NCBI GenBank assembly: GCA_012517475.1
Contig: JAAYUV010000102.1
Span: forward strand, 1 to 46,054
Direction: 5' to 3'
Length of the DNA: 46,054 nucleotides
DNA from: Peptococcaceae bacterium
Lineage (GTDB): Bacteria; Bacillota; Desulfitobacteriia; Desulfitobacteriales; Syntrophobotulaceae
The position numbers were made by a program, and so were the translations under genes. This document shows, one piece after another, positions 25,729 to 35,036 of this stretch. Below the pieces are notes generated by a model, which had not been told where the DNA came from, ran no database searches, and was given only the letters and a program-made list of their open reading frames with translations. The first letter of the stretch is position 1, and each line of letters begins with the position of its first letter.

Positions 25729-26967
25729 TTACTTCATGTTCTGGAGGTCCAGCCTCAACATATTTAAGCCGGTTTCCACAGTCATATTTCGGATCGATTC
25801 CCGGTTCCCGGAAAACAGTTTCTTTTCAACAAGAGTGCCATTGGGCCCGGCAAGTGCCAGATAGACCAGGCCTACAGGTTTATCACCTGAACCACCGCCG
25901 GGGCCGGCAATTCCTGTCGTTGACAACCCGTAATCAGCGCCAAGAGCTTTCCGTACTCCTTCCGCCATTTCTCTGGCGACCTCTTCGCTTACCGCTCCGT
26001 ATTTTAGCAGGCTGCTGTTTTTTACACCAATTAAACCTTCCTTTGCAGAATTGGCATAACTCACAACTCCCCCCAGATAATAATCCGAACTCCCCGCTTC
26101 GGAAGTAATTCTTCCTCCAAGCAAACCGCCGCTGCAGGATTCAGCCGTTGCCAAAGTCTGTTTCTTTTCACGCAAAAGCCTTCCCACTATTTGAGAATGC
26201 GTTTCTTCATTGATCCCAAAAATCTGATTTTGTAGTCTTTGCCGTATTGCTTTTTCTGTGCGGTCCAAGATTTCCGCAGCAGTTTTTTCATCCTGACCTC
26301 TTACAGATACCCTTACATCCATATAGGTATGTTTATCCAATAAGGTTAAAAAGGGGGTGGTCTCTTTCATCAAGTCAGACAATTTAAGCTCCAGTTCAGA
26401 TTCACCTAACCCGAAAACCTTCAAGGTGCGAACATGCATTCTGTTATAACCGGAGATAATTTTTTGTATTTCCGGGAGGGCATAATTTTCAAACATTGGC
26501 TTCATTTCGGCCGGAGGCCCTGGAAGAATGACACAATACTTTCCTTCCTTTTTGACAATTGCCCCGGGGGCTGTTCCCCAATCATTGGGAAGGATTAGGG
26601 AACCCTCAGGAAAAAAGGCCTGTTTTTCGGACCCTGGAGGAAGGTCATTGTTATCTTTATAAAACTGTTCTATGAAAACCATACTCTTCTGATCAAAATT
26701 CATTTTCAAATCAAGAACCAGACTAATAACCTCTTTTGTAAGATCATCCGCAGTCGGGCCAAGCCCTCCCGTTAAAAATACCAATTCTGAGCGGCTCAGG
26801 GCCTGCTGTACTGCCCCAAGAAGCCTTTCTTTGTTGTCTCCAACCGTGGTATGATAATGAACTTCTACTCCTATTCCTGAGAGTTGTCCCGTAAGGTAAA
26901 AAGCACTGGTATTCAAGGTTTTTCCCAGCAATAGTTCCGTTCCTGAAGAAATAATTTCCGCATTCAT
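25729..26967 (-). CDS. cinA: CinA: nicotinamide-nucleotide amidohydrolase / competence-damage protein
   Basis: 412 aa, full two-domain form. N-terminal MoCF-like COG1058 domain (MNAEIISSGTELLLGK; FLTGGLGPTADDLTKE; ILPGPPAEMKPMF) and C-terminal PncC deamidase domain (TLATAESCSGGLLGGRIT; YANSAKEGLIGV; STTGIAGPGGGSGDKPVG). It converts NMN to nicotinate mononucleotide and may remove damaged ADP-ribose. Directly upstream of recA as in Bacillus, but recA has its own promoter. Confidence 0.96.
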   Translation of the reverse strand: MNAEIISSGTELLLGKTLNTSAFYLTGQLSGIGVEVHYHTTVGDNKERLLGAVQQALSRSELVFLTGGLGPTADDLTKEVISLVLDLKMNFDQKSMVFIEQFYKDNNDLPPGSEKQAFFPEGSLILPNDWGTAPGAIVKKEGKYCVILPGPPAEMKPMFENYALPEIQKIISGYNRMHVRTLKVFGLGESELELKLSDLMKETTPFLTLLDKHTYMDVRVSVRGQDEKTAAEILDRTEKAIRQRLQNQIFGINEETHSQIVGRLLREKKQTLATAESCSGGLLGGRITSEAGSSDYYLGGVVSYANSAKEGLIGVKNSSLLKYGAVSEEVAREMAEGVRKALGADYGLSTTGIAGPGGGSGDKPVGLVYLALAGPNGTLVEKKLFSGNRESIRNMTVETGLNMLRLDLQNMK

Positions 26968-27082
26968 GGGATCACACTCCTAATTTTTCATACCCACTCA
27001 TTATTTCACTTCGGACTAAACCTTATCCGCATATCCGCAAAATGGTAGGATAGTTGATTCTCGTTTATGAATTGAATCTCTA

Positions 27083-27118
27083 TACAAGAAAAGAGCTTTC
27101 ACATCAGGAAAACTCTTT
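27083..27118 (-). terminator. Terminator-like hairpin after pgsA
   Basis: AAAGAG (27090-27095) plus TTTC (27097-27100) pair with GAAA (27108-27111) plus CTCTTT (27113-27118). On the minus strand it is followed by TCTTGT. It lies 43 bp past the pgsA stop, between pgsA and cinA. Confidence 0.5.
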
Positions 27119-27160
27119 AACTAAGGCTTTATTGCTCCAATTTATAGCAACACTTATTTC

Positions 27161-27724
27161 CTATCTTTTACCTCTGAATAAATGCCAGGATTTCACTAAA
27201 TAATCTACCCCTGATATTACCGTAAGTACTAATGCGATATAAATCATCGGCTCTCCGATACGAATGCCAATCAGGGACAGCGGCCAATCCCGCAGGATTA
27301 AGGCAGAAATTGCTACAACCTGAGTCAAGGTTTTCAGTTTTCCTAATTTGCTGGCGCTAATCACTACTCCGTCAGCAGCAGCAATAGCGCGAATACCGGT
27401 TACGGCAAATTCCCTTGCCAGGATAACCCAAACAATCCAAGCAGAGACCATCTTAAGTTCTACCAAAGAAATCAGGGCAGCGGAAACCAGCAGTTTATCC
27501 GCCAGGGGATCAAGAAACTTCCCTAAATTTGTTACTTGCCCCCATTTGCGGGCAATATAGCCGTCCAAGCCATCCGTAGCTGCCGCAACAATAAAGATAG
27601 CTGCGGCGACATAATCCTGTGAAGGGAAATACGTCTTTCCTCCTGGGAGTTGAAGCAGCAGTACCACCATAAATACGGGTATCATGATGATCCTGATAAG
27701 CGTCAAGATATTAGGCAGATTCAC
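27161..27724 (-). CDS. pgsA: CDP-diacylglycerol-glycerol-3-phosphate 3-phosphatidyltransferase
   Basis: 187 aa integral membrane protein. Start NLPNILTLIRIIMIPVF and the CDP-alcohol phosphotransferase motif DGLDGYIARKWGQVTNLGKFLDPLADK (D-G-A-R-G-D-D residues all present). Makes phosphatidylglycerol phosphate, first step of PG and cardiolipin synthesis. Overlaps rimO by 4 bp (ATGA), so translationally coupled. Confidence 0.96.
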   Translation of the reverse strand: MNLPNILTLIRIIMIPVFMVVLLLQLPGGKTYFPSQDYVAAAIFIVAAATDGLDGYIARKWGQVTNLGKFLDPLADKLLVSAALISLVELKMVSAWIVWVILAREFAVTGIRAIAAADGVVISASKLGKLKTLTQVVAISALILRDWPLSLIGIRIGEPMIYIALVLTVISGVDYLVKSWHLFRGKR

Positions 27725-29046
27725 TCCAGACCCTCCCCCTGCATATCATAACTGTCAACCTGCAAAATTCGAACATGAAGAATATCTCCCGGGCTATGTT
27801 CGTGTTGTACTGTTACATAAATCTGACCGTCTATCTCCGGTGCGTCTCCTTCACTTCGGCCTACCCATTTGTTTTTGGCTACCTCTTCTTCCAGAATTAC
27901 CTGAAGGGTTTGCCCTATTCTTCGCTGCTGAAGTTCAGATGCGAGCTCAGCCTGTAACGACATCATGACATTTTTACGTTCTTCTCTCACTTCTGTTGGA
28001 ATCTGGTCTTCCATCATTCCTGCAGGAGTATTTTCTTCCTGAGAATAAGCAAAAACCCCCAGCCGGTCTAACGGTACTTGACGAATAAACTGAAGCATCT
28101 TAGCAAACTGCTCTTCGGTCTCTCCCGGAAATCCGGTAATGAATGTTGATCGAATAAAGATTCCCGGAATTGACGTTCGCAGTTTATTGATAAGTATTTC
28201 AGCTTCCTCCGCAGTATTCCTTCTATTCATCTTCGCTAAAATTTTATTATCCGCATGCTGCAGCGGCAAATCAACATATTTGCAGATCTTGGGCTCCTTG
28301 GCAATGATCTCAATCAATTCATCAGAAAATACATCCGGATAACAATACATAAGCCTAATCCACCGAATATCTTCGATTTGGGCAAGTTCATGTAAAAGAC
28401 CCGGCAAACAAAACTTGCCGTAAAGATCAATCCCAAAGCGGGTAGTATCCTGAGCAACCAAAATGATTTCTTTAACGCCCTCAGAGGCAAGCTTCTTCGC
28501 TTCCGCCAGAATGGATTCAATCGGTCTGCTTCGGTACTTTCCTTTAATCATGGGGATCGCACAATAGCTGCAGCGATTGTCACAGCCTTCTGCAATCTTA
28601 AGATAAGCCGAAAACGAAGGACCGAACCGGACTCTCGGCATAGCGTGAGAATAGATAAAATCCTGTTGCTTGCTGAAAGTATGTACTCTTTGATGACGGG
28701 CGTTCTCTATTTCCAAAGGAATCCTCTGCAGGTCCCCGTCACCCAGAACACCGTCTAATTCAGGAATCTCCTTTAATAATTCCTCCCCGTAACGCTGTGC
28801 CAGACACCCGGTAACAAAAACTTTTTCACATTTTCCAACAGATTTTAACTGGATCATTTCGCAAATCATTTCTATCGATTCTGCTTTGGCTTCCTCAATA
28901 AAACCACAGGTATTGACAATGATGATATTGGCTTCTTCAGGATTAAAAGTATTGATAAATCGATCGGCCAGCAGACCGGAAATCACTTCACTGTCAACCT
29001 GGTTCTTGGGACAGCCCAGATTGATTACTGCAACCTTTTTTTTCAA
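27721..29046 (-). CDS. rimO: Ribosomal protein S12 methylthiotransferase RimO
   Basis: 441 aa from TTG 29046 (MKKKVAVINLGCPKN) with GAGGTGG close upstream; another TTG at 29058 has no ribosome site. Three domains: UPF0004 with Cys of INLGCPKNQVDSE, VNTCGFIEEA and VTGCLAQRY (auxiliary 4Fe-4S); radical SAM with AEGCDNRCSYCAIP (C-x3-C-x2-C); C-terminal TRAM (about 375-441). Methylthiolates Asp of protein S12. The 'LGCPKNQVDSE' start separates RimO from the tRNA enzyme MiaB. Confidence 0.95.
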   Translation of the reverse strand: MKKKVAVINLGCPKNQVDSEVISGLLADRFINTFNPEEANIIIVNTCGFIEEAKAESIEMICEMIQLKSVGKCEKVFVTGCLAQRYGEELLKEIPELDGVLGDGDLQRIPLEIENARHQRVHTFSKQQDFIYSHAMPRVRFGPSFSAYLKIAEGCDNRCSYCAIPMIKGKYRSRPIESILAEAKKLASEGVKEIILVAQDTTRFGIDLYGKFCLPGLLHELAQIEDIRWIRLMYCYPDVFSDELIEIIAKEPKICKYVDLPLQHADNKILAKMNRRNTAEEAEILINKLRTSIPGIFIRSTFITGFPGETEEQFAKMLQFIRQVPLDRLGVFAYSQEENTPAGMMEDQIPTEVREERKNVMMSLQAELASELQQRRIGQTLQVILEEEVAKNKWVGRSEGDAPEIDGQIYVTVQHEHSPGDILHVRILQVDSYDMQGEGLE

Positions 29047-29161
29047 CTTCCACCTCAAAAACAGAAAAGAGTCAATGTTAATTCACTTCAGTATATAACA
29101 AGTTCTGGTAACGTGTCAAAATCATTCTTCCTTTTATTGAAGCCTTTTTTCAGGATAAAAC

Positions 29162-29192
29162 GAAAAAACTGAAGCCGTAAAATATGCCTCAG
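29162..29192 (-). terminator. Terminator of pstB
   Basis: CTGAAG (29169-29174) pairs with CCTCAG (29187-29192), 6 bp with one G-U, and TTTTTTCG follows on the minus strand. AAGCC/GGCTT offers an alternative longer loop. Lies about 55 bp past the pstB stop. Confidence 0.5.
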
Positions 29193-29247
29193 TATAAATG
29201 GCTTTTTATTATCCTTTCCTCCCAAAAATTTGGGGTTAAAACTTGTC

Positions 29248-30039
29248 TTACCCAAATTTTCCTGTAATATAATCTTCTGTTTTCTTGTTGGTAGGATTCG
29301 TAAACATTCTTCTTGTGGTATCTGTTTCGATCACTTCGCCGTTTAAGAAGAAAGAGGTAATATCAGAAATTCTTGCTGCTTGCTGCATATTATGTGTAAC
29401 AATAACAATGGTATATATTTCCTTCAGTTCATTCACCAATTCTTCGACTTTTAAAGTGGCCAAAGGATCAAGCGCAGAAGTTGGTTCATCCATCAGCAAA
29501 ACTTCCGGTTCCACTGCCAAAACCCTTGCGATACACAATCGCTGCTGTTGTCCGCCAGATAAACCCAAAGCGGACGTGTGCAGACGGTCTTTTACTTCGT
29601 CCCAAAGGGCAGCCTGAATAAGACTTTTCTCAACAATCTCGGCGATTCTTGCCTTATCTCTCAACCCATGGGCTTTAGGGCCATAGGCTACATTTTCCAG
29701 AATACTCATGGGGAAAGGGTTAGGTTTTTGAAATACCATACCCACTTTTTTCCTCAATTCTACGATATCAATTGATTTTTCGTAAATATCCTGGTGATCT
29801 ATTTCAACTTTACCTTTAATCACAACGCCATGGACAAGATCATTCATCCTGTTCAGGGTTCTAAGAAAGGTTGATTTGCCACAACCTGACGGTCCTATTA
29901 AGGCCGTTACCTGTTTATTCGGAATTTCTAAATTGACATTCTTCAGGGCCTGAAAATTGCCGTAAAAAAGATTGAGATCTTTTACTTTAATTTTTGTATC
30001 ATTGTTTTTACCATTTCCGCCGTTGTCATATTCTAACAC
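29248..30039 (-). CDS. pstB: Phosphate ABC transporter ATP-binding protein
   Basis: 263 aa. Walker [11 protein letters not shown] (48-57), Q-loop [12 protein letters not shown], signature [13 protein letters not shown], Walker [14 protein letters not shown], switch His in [13 protein letters not shown]; the KPNPFPMS and THNMQQA forms are specific to PstB. Energises phosphate uptake through PstCA. It is separated by about 12 kb from pstSCA and sits alone between rodZ-like and rimO, which normally lie close together. GTG start 30039 with GGGGGAT. A PhoP-type box is 126 bp upstream. Confidence 0.96.
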   Translation of the reverse strand: MLEYDNGGNGKNNDTKIKVKDLNLFYGNFQALKNVNLEIPNKQVTALIGPSGCGKSTFLRTLNRMNDLVHGVVIKGKVEIDHQDIYEKSIDIVELRKKVGMVFQKPNPFPMSILENVAYGPKAHGLRDKARIAEIVEKSLIQAALWDEVKDRLHTSALGLSGGQQQRLCIARVLAVEPEVLLMDEPTSALDPLATLKVEELVNELKEIYTIVIVTHNMQQAARISDITSFFLNGEVIETDTTRRMFTNPTNKKTEDYITGKFG

Positions 30040-30164
30040 GATTTATCCCCCTGAGAAACGGTTTATCCGTTTATGGAAAAACCAACTTGTTTATTAATTT
30101 ATTGACTAAGACACACTGACATTAATAATATTACCAAATAAAAATTAAAAACAAGTTTGGCTTA

Positions 30165-30181
30165 TGTTAACTTTATGTTAA
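30165..30181 (-). promoter_or_regulatory. PhoP-type box upstream of pstB
   Basis: Minus strand TTAACA (30181-30176), 5-bp spacer, TTAACA (30170-30165): two direct repeats with an 11-bp period, as in Bacillus PhoP boxes. Lies 126 bp before the pstB start and just after the rodZ-like stop. Confidence 0.65.
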
Positions 30182-30185
30182 GTTT

Positions 30186-30944
30186 TTATAAATTTTGAAT
30201 TGTCTCCGGAGTCACGACATAGTTCCAAATAACTTGCCCGGATGTCCCTAAAGGCGGAATTTCTTTCCCATTGAGTTTTAATTGAACTCCCCCGGCATTC
30301 CCTATACTCAGGAATTCAATTTTTTTGGTTCCTTGTAACGTCTTGGTTGTGCCCGCGGCATTCATCCCATCTTCAACAATTACGCCGTCCACCCTTACTT
30401 TTAGCCAACAATCCTGTTTAAACGTCAATTCAGCGACAATACCCTGGTACACCACCGGTGGTTGTTCCTTAACCGGGGGCGGAGGAGTGGTTTCATTTTG
30501 AGGCGGAACCGTCTGGGGTTGGGGGGCTGTAGGCAAAGGGGCCGGTTTATAGTCTGAAACCAGTGGTTTTTCATTCATTCCGCTTAAATAGGTAATTCCT
30601 ATCACGATGGCCACTGCAAACAAACCCATAACAACAAGAACAATGGGTTTAAACCAAACCGGAGTACTTTGGATAGGAGTCAAAGGAGGATGGGTTTCAG
30701 GTACTGCTTCCTTCTGGAAAGATGAATTAAAAGCATCAATAATATTCTCGGAATTAAGCCCCAGGTGCTTGGAATAAGTTCTCAAGAACCCCCTGGTATA
30801 AGCAGTACCAGGCAGCAGTTCATATTGTTCTTCTTCTAATGCTTCCAAATACCTTACTCTAATTTTAATCTGGTCTTCAACATCCTTATAAGACCAGCCC
30901 AACTTTTCCCTGGCTTCCCGTAAGATTTTCCCTTCTCCGGCCAT
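30186..30944 (-). CDS. RodZ-like membrane protein (HTH - TM - DUF4115)
   Basis: 252 aa from ATG 30944 (AGGGTGG 6 bp upstream). N-terminal Cro-type HTH (GKILREAREKLGWSYKDVEDQIKI...RYLEALEE...YTRGFLRTY, about 4-70), a linker, one membrane helix (VLVVMGLFAVAIVIGITYL, about 105-123), a Pro-rich extracellular stretch (about 135-165) and a C-terminal DUF4115 beta domain ending QVIWNYVVTPE. This order is that of RodZ, which links MreB to cell-shape control. The start is 25 bp after the mnmH stop. Confidence 0.85.
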   Translation of the reverse strand: MAGEGKILREAREKLGWSYKDVEDQIKIRVRYLEALEEEQYELLPGTAYTRGFLRTYSKHLGLNSENIIDAFNSSFQKEAVPETHPPLTPIQSTPVWFKPIVLVVMGLFAVAIVIGITYLSGMNEKPLVSDYKPAPLPTAPQPQTVPPQNETTPPPPVKEQPPVVYQGIVAELTFKQDCWLKVRVDGVIVEDGMNAAGTTKTLQGTKKIEFLSIGNAGGVQLKLNGKEIPPLGTSGQVIWNYVVTPETIQNL

Positions 30945-30968
30945 TTTAAACCACCCTAACTTCCTCAT

Positions 30969-32024
30969 TTATTTAGGTATTGTGCCTAAGTTAAATCGTT
31001 CATCTAAAAAATTTTTGATTTTTTGTAAAGCATCTTGACTGGGATTATGAAGAACACACAAGTCATAACTATCGCTATTTTCATTAGGATAGCCATAAAG
31101 AGGATCATAGTATTCAAGAATTATCTTTCTGGAAAATCCCGCGTAATCTTTTTTTTCCAACATCTCTAAAAGTTCAGCGAGGCCAGCCTTCCCGATCCTC
31201 TTTTTCAATCTCTCAAGGGCTTTTTTCAAATCGTCATCGGGATCAAGCATATCGGTATACTCTTTGACCAGCCTGTGGATACGGCGATCCGGAGAATCAT
31301 AAATCAGGATTTGAGTCCCTTCCTGCATGGCAGTATAGACAGCCGAAGGAATTGTCACCCTTCCAATTCTTTTACTTTCGCATTCCAACAAAACATAGGA
31401 ATAACGGCTGAGATACCCCGATATTTCCTGATACAGCAATGATTCAAACTGCTTTTGCGTAGGTTGACTCCCCAGACCGATGTGCCCGAAAACTGAACCC
31501 CGGTTATTGGACAAACCTTCGAGATCGATGACAGGATAACCCTCGTCCTTTAATTGTTTAAGGATTTCCGTTTTGCCAGTACCGGTATTTCCTTTTAAAA
31601 CGACAACATGAAAAGGAAACTCCTGGTCAAAAAACTCTACAATAGCATGCCGATAGGCCTTATATCCTCCGCGCAAACGATAGACCGATAAACCCATAAG
31701 GTCCAGTATAACGGCTAAAGATTTGCTCCTCATCCCTCCACGCCAACAAAAAAGCATAACCGGACTTTTTCCGGCTAGTACCTCTACTTGTTTATACAAA
31801 TAAGGCAGTTTGCTGCTCGCAATCTGCAATCCTAATTCCGCTGCTTTTTTCGGTGATTCCTGAGTATAAATTGTCCCTATCTCTGCCCTTTCCTCATTAT
31901 CAAAAAGAGGAATGTTGTAGGCCCCGGGAATAGTTCCTTCTAAAAATTCTTTTTGAGACCTGACATCTATAAAAACCGTATTCTCCAGACTGGTTATTTC
32001 TTCTACTGAGATTTCCTGCACCAT
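30969..32024 (-). CDS. mnmH: tRNA 2-selenouridine synthase
   Basis: 351 aa, full length. N-terminal rhodanese domain (VFIDVRSQKEFLEGTIPGA) with catalytic Cys in FCWRGGMRSKS (about residue 93), then a P-loop domain with GNTGTGKTEIL (about 144-154) and DLEGLSNNRGS. It exchanges sulfur (through a geranylated form) for selenium in the wobble uridine of Lys/Glu/Gln tRNAs, using selenophosphate, so the host should have selD elsewhere. It sits between ftsK and the rodZ-like gene, not its usual partners. ATG 32024; upstream site is weak. Confidence 0.93.
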   Translation of the reverse strand: MVQEISVEEITSLENTVFIDVRSQKEFLEGTIPGAYNIPLFDNEERAEIGTIYTQESPKKAAELGLQIASSKLPYLYKQVEVLAGKSPVMLFCWRGGMRSKSLAVILDLMGLSVYRLRGGYKAYRHAIVEFFDQEFPFHVVVLKGNTGTGKTEILKQLKDEGYPVIDLEGLSNNRGSVFGHIGLGSQPTQKQFESLLYQEISGYLSRYSYVLLECESKRIGRVTIPSAVYTAMQEGTQILIYDSPDRRIHRLVKEYTDMLDPDDDLKKALERLKKRIGKAGLAELLEMLEKKDYAGFSRKIILEYYDPLYGYPNENSDSYDLCVLHNPSQDALQKIKNFLDERFNLGTIPK

Positions 32025-32104
32025 ATAATTACCCCATGTTGTTTTTGTATTCTACAATATCGTAAACAATTCCTTCTTTATTATATATATATTTTTAAAT
32101 TTTC

Positions 32105-34420
32105 CTATTTTTCTTCAATTTTACCAAATTTTAGATCAAATTGTCCTTTTGAAAGCAGCAACTCCCTTGGTTTTGACCCTTCGTACTGTCCGACAACCCC
32201 CTTATCCTCTAAAAGGTCCATAATCCTGGCAGCCCTGGCATATCCAATTCTTAATCTTCGCTGCAAAAGAGAAACGGAAGCGGTATTATTCTCGAAAAAG
32301 ATGTTGGCCGCCTTATAGAAATATTCATCTTCAGGCTCCTCATTCCTGTTACTCTGCAAATTTGTTTCAGGTATTTCGCAATATTCCGGTTTCGCCTGGT
32401 CGATAAGATAATCGACAATATTTTTGACTTCTTTATCGGCCAGAAAACTCCCCTGGACCCTGATCGGTTTGCTTACTCCTATTGGGTGGAACAGCATATC
32501 CCCGCGGCCCAACAATTTTTCCGCACCGCTCATATCCAAAATTGTCCTGGAATCAATTTGGGAAGATACCGCAAAGGCTATTCTTGATGGAATATTGGCT
32601 TTAATGAGACCGGTAATGACATCAACAGAAGGTCTCTGGGTTGCAACGATCAGGTGAATACCCGCTGCCCTGGCCATTTGAGCTAAACGGCAAATCGTCT
32701 CTTCCACTTCTCCCGGAGCTACCATCATCAAATCTGCCAATTCATCAATGATCACAACTACATAAGGCAGCACCTTTTGCTCGCTGTCCTTTTTTTCTGC
32801 GGCAATAAAATTGTACCTGACGATATCTCTGACCCCGGAAGAAGCAAATAGTTCATATCTTGTTTCCATCTCCGTAACAATCCACTTCAGGGCGCTGGCC
32901 GCTTTTTGGGATTCCGTTACAACGGGTGAAATCAAATGGGGTATCCCGTTATAATTAGCTAATTCCACCATTTTAGGATCAATCAGCAACAATTTCACTT
33001 CATCGGGTCTGGCCTTATAGACAATACTTGCAATAATCGTATTAATACATACTGATTTGCCTGAACCTGTAGCACCGGCTATCAACAGATGCGGCATCCG
33101 GCTTAGATCCGCAATAACAGGGGACCCTGCAATATCTTTGCCGAGCGCTAAACTAAGTTTACTTGAAGCTTGTTGAAATTCATCCGCTTCCAATACCTCA
33201 CGAAAATGAACCACAGAAATTTCCCTATTGGGAACTTCAATTCCTACTGCTGATTTTCCGGGAATGGGAGCCTCAATCCTAACGTCCCGGGCAGCAAGGC
33301 TTAGCGCAATATCATCAGCCAGATTGGTGATCTTACTCACTTTGACGCCCGGAGCCGGCTGAACTTCATACCTGGTTATCGTTGGTCCCTGTGTGACTCT
33401 GGTCACTTTCACTTTTACCCCAAAACTAGCTAAGGTATCTTCTAGTAGTTTTACATTTTCCGCAAGATCTTTGTTGGACTTATTTCCTTTTTTCATTGCT
33501 TTATGAACAAGATGAAGAGGGGGAAGCTGGTAATGATCATTTTTTTCGGTTTGACGTGAAAGAGGGGTACCGGTTAATTTTCCGGGAATCGCTCTGGACG
33601 GTTCTTTTTCAGGGGATTCCGGAACACTCCTTGAGGTAACTAACCGCTCTATATCCTTTTTTGGCGGCTCCGGTTTGATATCAAGCTCTTCTAAAACCTG
33701 ATCTGACACCGGATTCTCGATTTGAGGTTCAAAGAAATATTCCGGAACATTCCGTACAGGTTCCCGGTTTTTTACCAAAAATGGCCTGGACCGCTCAGCC
33801 TTTTCTTTTTTTTCTTTTTCCCCATCAGCCAAAACCTTAATAAAGTCATTAATTTGGAGAAAAACGGAGTTAATACCCCTAGCTAAAATCTCAAATAATT
33901 CTTTTATTGTTTCAACTAAAGAACGGTTAATGGTCAAAACCGCCCCTATGGATGCCAGGACTACCAAAACGATGTATGTTCCTATTACACCAACAAGATT
34001 GATTAACAGGATACATATCCCCGCGCCAAGCAGTCCCCCCCCTTGTCCGGATTTACCCAAAGCCAGCATTGTTGAGGATGAGGAATGACTTCCCATGCTC
34101 ATATGATTAAACCCCACAAATACCAGCCAGAGCAAAAATACTCCGATCATCCTGATTCTCATGGTCCGCTTATTTTTTCCCATCAGACTAATGCCAAAAA
34201 CCGCAAGGACAATGAAGATACCTGCACTGCCGTCACCCGTCCCGATTCTCAGAAACTTGACAAGCATATTCGCTATAGGATTCCCATTGTTTGCATAAAG
34301 CAATACAAATCCCAAGCAGGATAATCCCAAAATGGTAATACCAAGAATCTCATTTCTTATGGCATTCGTAATATTTTCTTTTTTCCGACGAACTCCACGC
34401 CGGGATTTTCTTTTAGCCAA
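32105..34420 (-). CDS. DNA translocase FtsK/SpoIIIE
   Basis: 771 aa from TTG 34420 with GGAGGT upstream. Basic start (AKRKSRRGVRRKK), about four membrane helices within residues 20-165, a charged linker to about 300, then the motor: Walker A GATGSGKSVCIN, DPKMVELANYNGIPHL, Walker B VVIIDELADLMM, and a C-terminal gamma winged helix (VSLLQRRLRIGYARAARI). Pumps chromosomal DNA through the septum or into the forespore. Head of the conserved minus-strand block. Confidence 0.95.
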   Translation of the reverse strand: MAKRKSRRGVRRKKENITNAIRNEILGITILGLSCLGFVLLYANNGNPIANMLVKFLRIGTGDGSAGIFIVLAVFGISLMGKNKRTMRIRMIGVFLLWLVFVGFNHMSMGSHSSSSTMLALGKSGQGGGLLGAGICILLINLVGVIGTYIVLVVLASIGAVLTINRSLVETIKELFEILARGINSVFLQINDFIKVLADGEKEKKEKAERSRPFLVKNREPVRNVPEYFFEPQIENPVSDQVLEELDIKPEPPKKDIERLVTSRSVPESPEKEPSRAIPGKLTGTPLSRQTEKNDHYQLPPLHLVHKAMKKGNKSNKDLAENVKLLEDTLASFGVKVKVTRVTQGPTITRYEVQPAPGVKVSKITNLADDIALSLAARDVRIEAPIPGKSAVGIEVPNREISVVHFREVLEADEFQQASSKLSLALGKDIAGSPVIADLSRMPHLLIAGATGSGKSVCINTIIASIVYKARPDEVKLLLIDPKMVELANYNGIPHLISPVVTESQKAASALKWIVTEMETRYELFASSGVRDIVRYNFIAAEKKDSEQKVLPYVVVIIDELADLMMVAPGEVEETICRLAQMARAAGIHLIVATQRPSVDVITGLIKANIPSRIAFAVSSQIDSRTILDMSGAEKLLGRGDMLFHPIGVSKPIRVQGSFLADKEVKNIVDYLIDQAKPEYCEIPETNLQSNRNEEPEDEYFYKAANIFFENNTASVSLLQRRLRIGYARAARIMDLLEDKGVVGQYEGSKPRELLLSKGQFDLKFGKIEEK

Positions 34421-34775
34421 GCAAAGACCTCCAGCTTCAATCTATCAACTTAGACCAGATAATACTTCCACAATTCTTAGCCAAATCCTTTTAATGCCCT
34501 AACAATTCTATAATCATTATAACTCTTCCAAAATAATATATTTCGAAAACAAATTGCCTTTTCGGTACCATTTTTAACATTTTTTTGGTTTTATACAAAT
34601 TATTACCCATGATTCTCAACTGGTTTCCGATTATTCACAAAAACACAATAAGTCCCAAGTCCTATGAAAAAGCGACTTGAGGTTATTGTGAATCTATTCC
34701 GAGTAGAGTAAATTTTTATATACAAAGGATCAAGCATTAGCAAATTAAATAAAATTTTAAGAAAGGAGTGATTGC
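34421..34775. other. Divergent intergenic region ftsK / Flp pilin
   Basis: 355 bp, AT-rich. A nested hairpin lies at 34650-34690: CACAATAA (34650-34657) with TTATTGTG (34683-34690), enclosing AAGTC/GACTT. It overlaps a possible plus-strand sigma-A promoter, TTGTGA (34686-34691), 17 bp, TAAATT (34709-34714). The ribosome site AAAGGAG (34762-34768) precedes the pilin ATG. The half near ftsK shows nothing definite. Confidence 0.45.
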
Positions 34776-34955
34776 ATGTTAGCAATATTGCAAACTATTA
34801 ATTCATTCAAAAAAGAGGAAAAAGGTCAGGCCCTGACAGAATATGGACTCATTATTGCCTTAATAGCTGTTCTCTTAATTGGTGCTTTGAGTGCATTATC
34901 AGGCGGCCTTGGAGCGACGTTCGGGGGCATTACGAGCAAACTCACTACCCCATAA
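34776..34955 (+). CDS. flp: Flp-type pilin (Tad pilus major subunit)
   Basis: 59 aa. A short basic leader (residues 1-17, ending KKEEKG) precedes the cleavage site G17|QALTEYGLI, with the Glu 22/Tyr 23 pair that defines Flp pilins, then a hydrophobic helix (IIALIAVLLIGALSAL) and a Gly-rich tail. After processing by the prepilin peptidase encoded next door it would form the pilus fibre. SD GAAAGGAG 7 bp upstream. A hairpin behind it (34982-35012) probably reduces downstream expression so that pilin is made in excess. Confidence 0.93.
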   Translation: MLAILQTINSFKKEEKGQALTEYGLIIALIAVLLIGALSALSGGLGATFGGITSKLTTP

Positions 34956-34981
34956 TTCAGGACCAAAGCGTTTAATTATCA

Positions 34982-35012
34982 GGCTCTACTGTTTCTGGCA
35001 GTAGGGCCTTCT
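34982..35012 (+). terminator. Attenuating terminator after pilin gene
   Basis: GGCTCTACTG (34982-34991) pairs with CAGTAGGGCC (34999-35008), one G-U, 7-nt loop, followed by the short U tract TTCTT. Placed 27 bp after the pilin stop and before tadV. Confidence 0.65.
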
Positions 35013-35036
35013 TAAACTAAGCAGGAGGGGGTGTTG

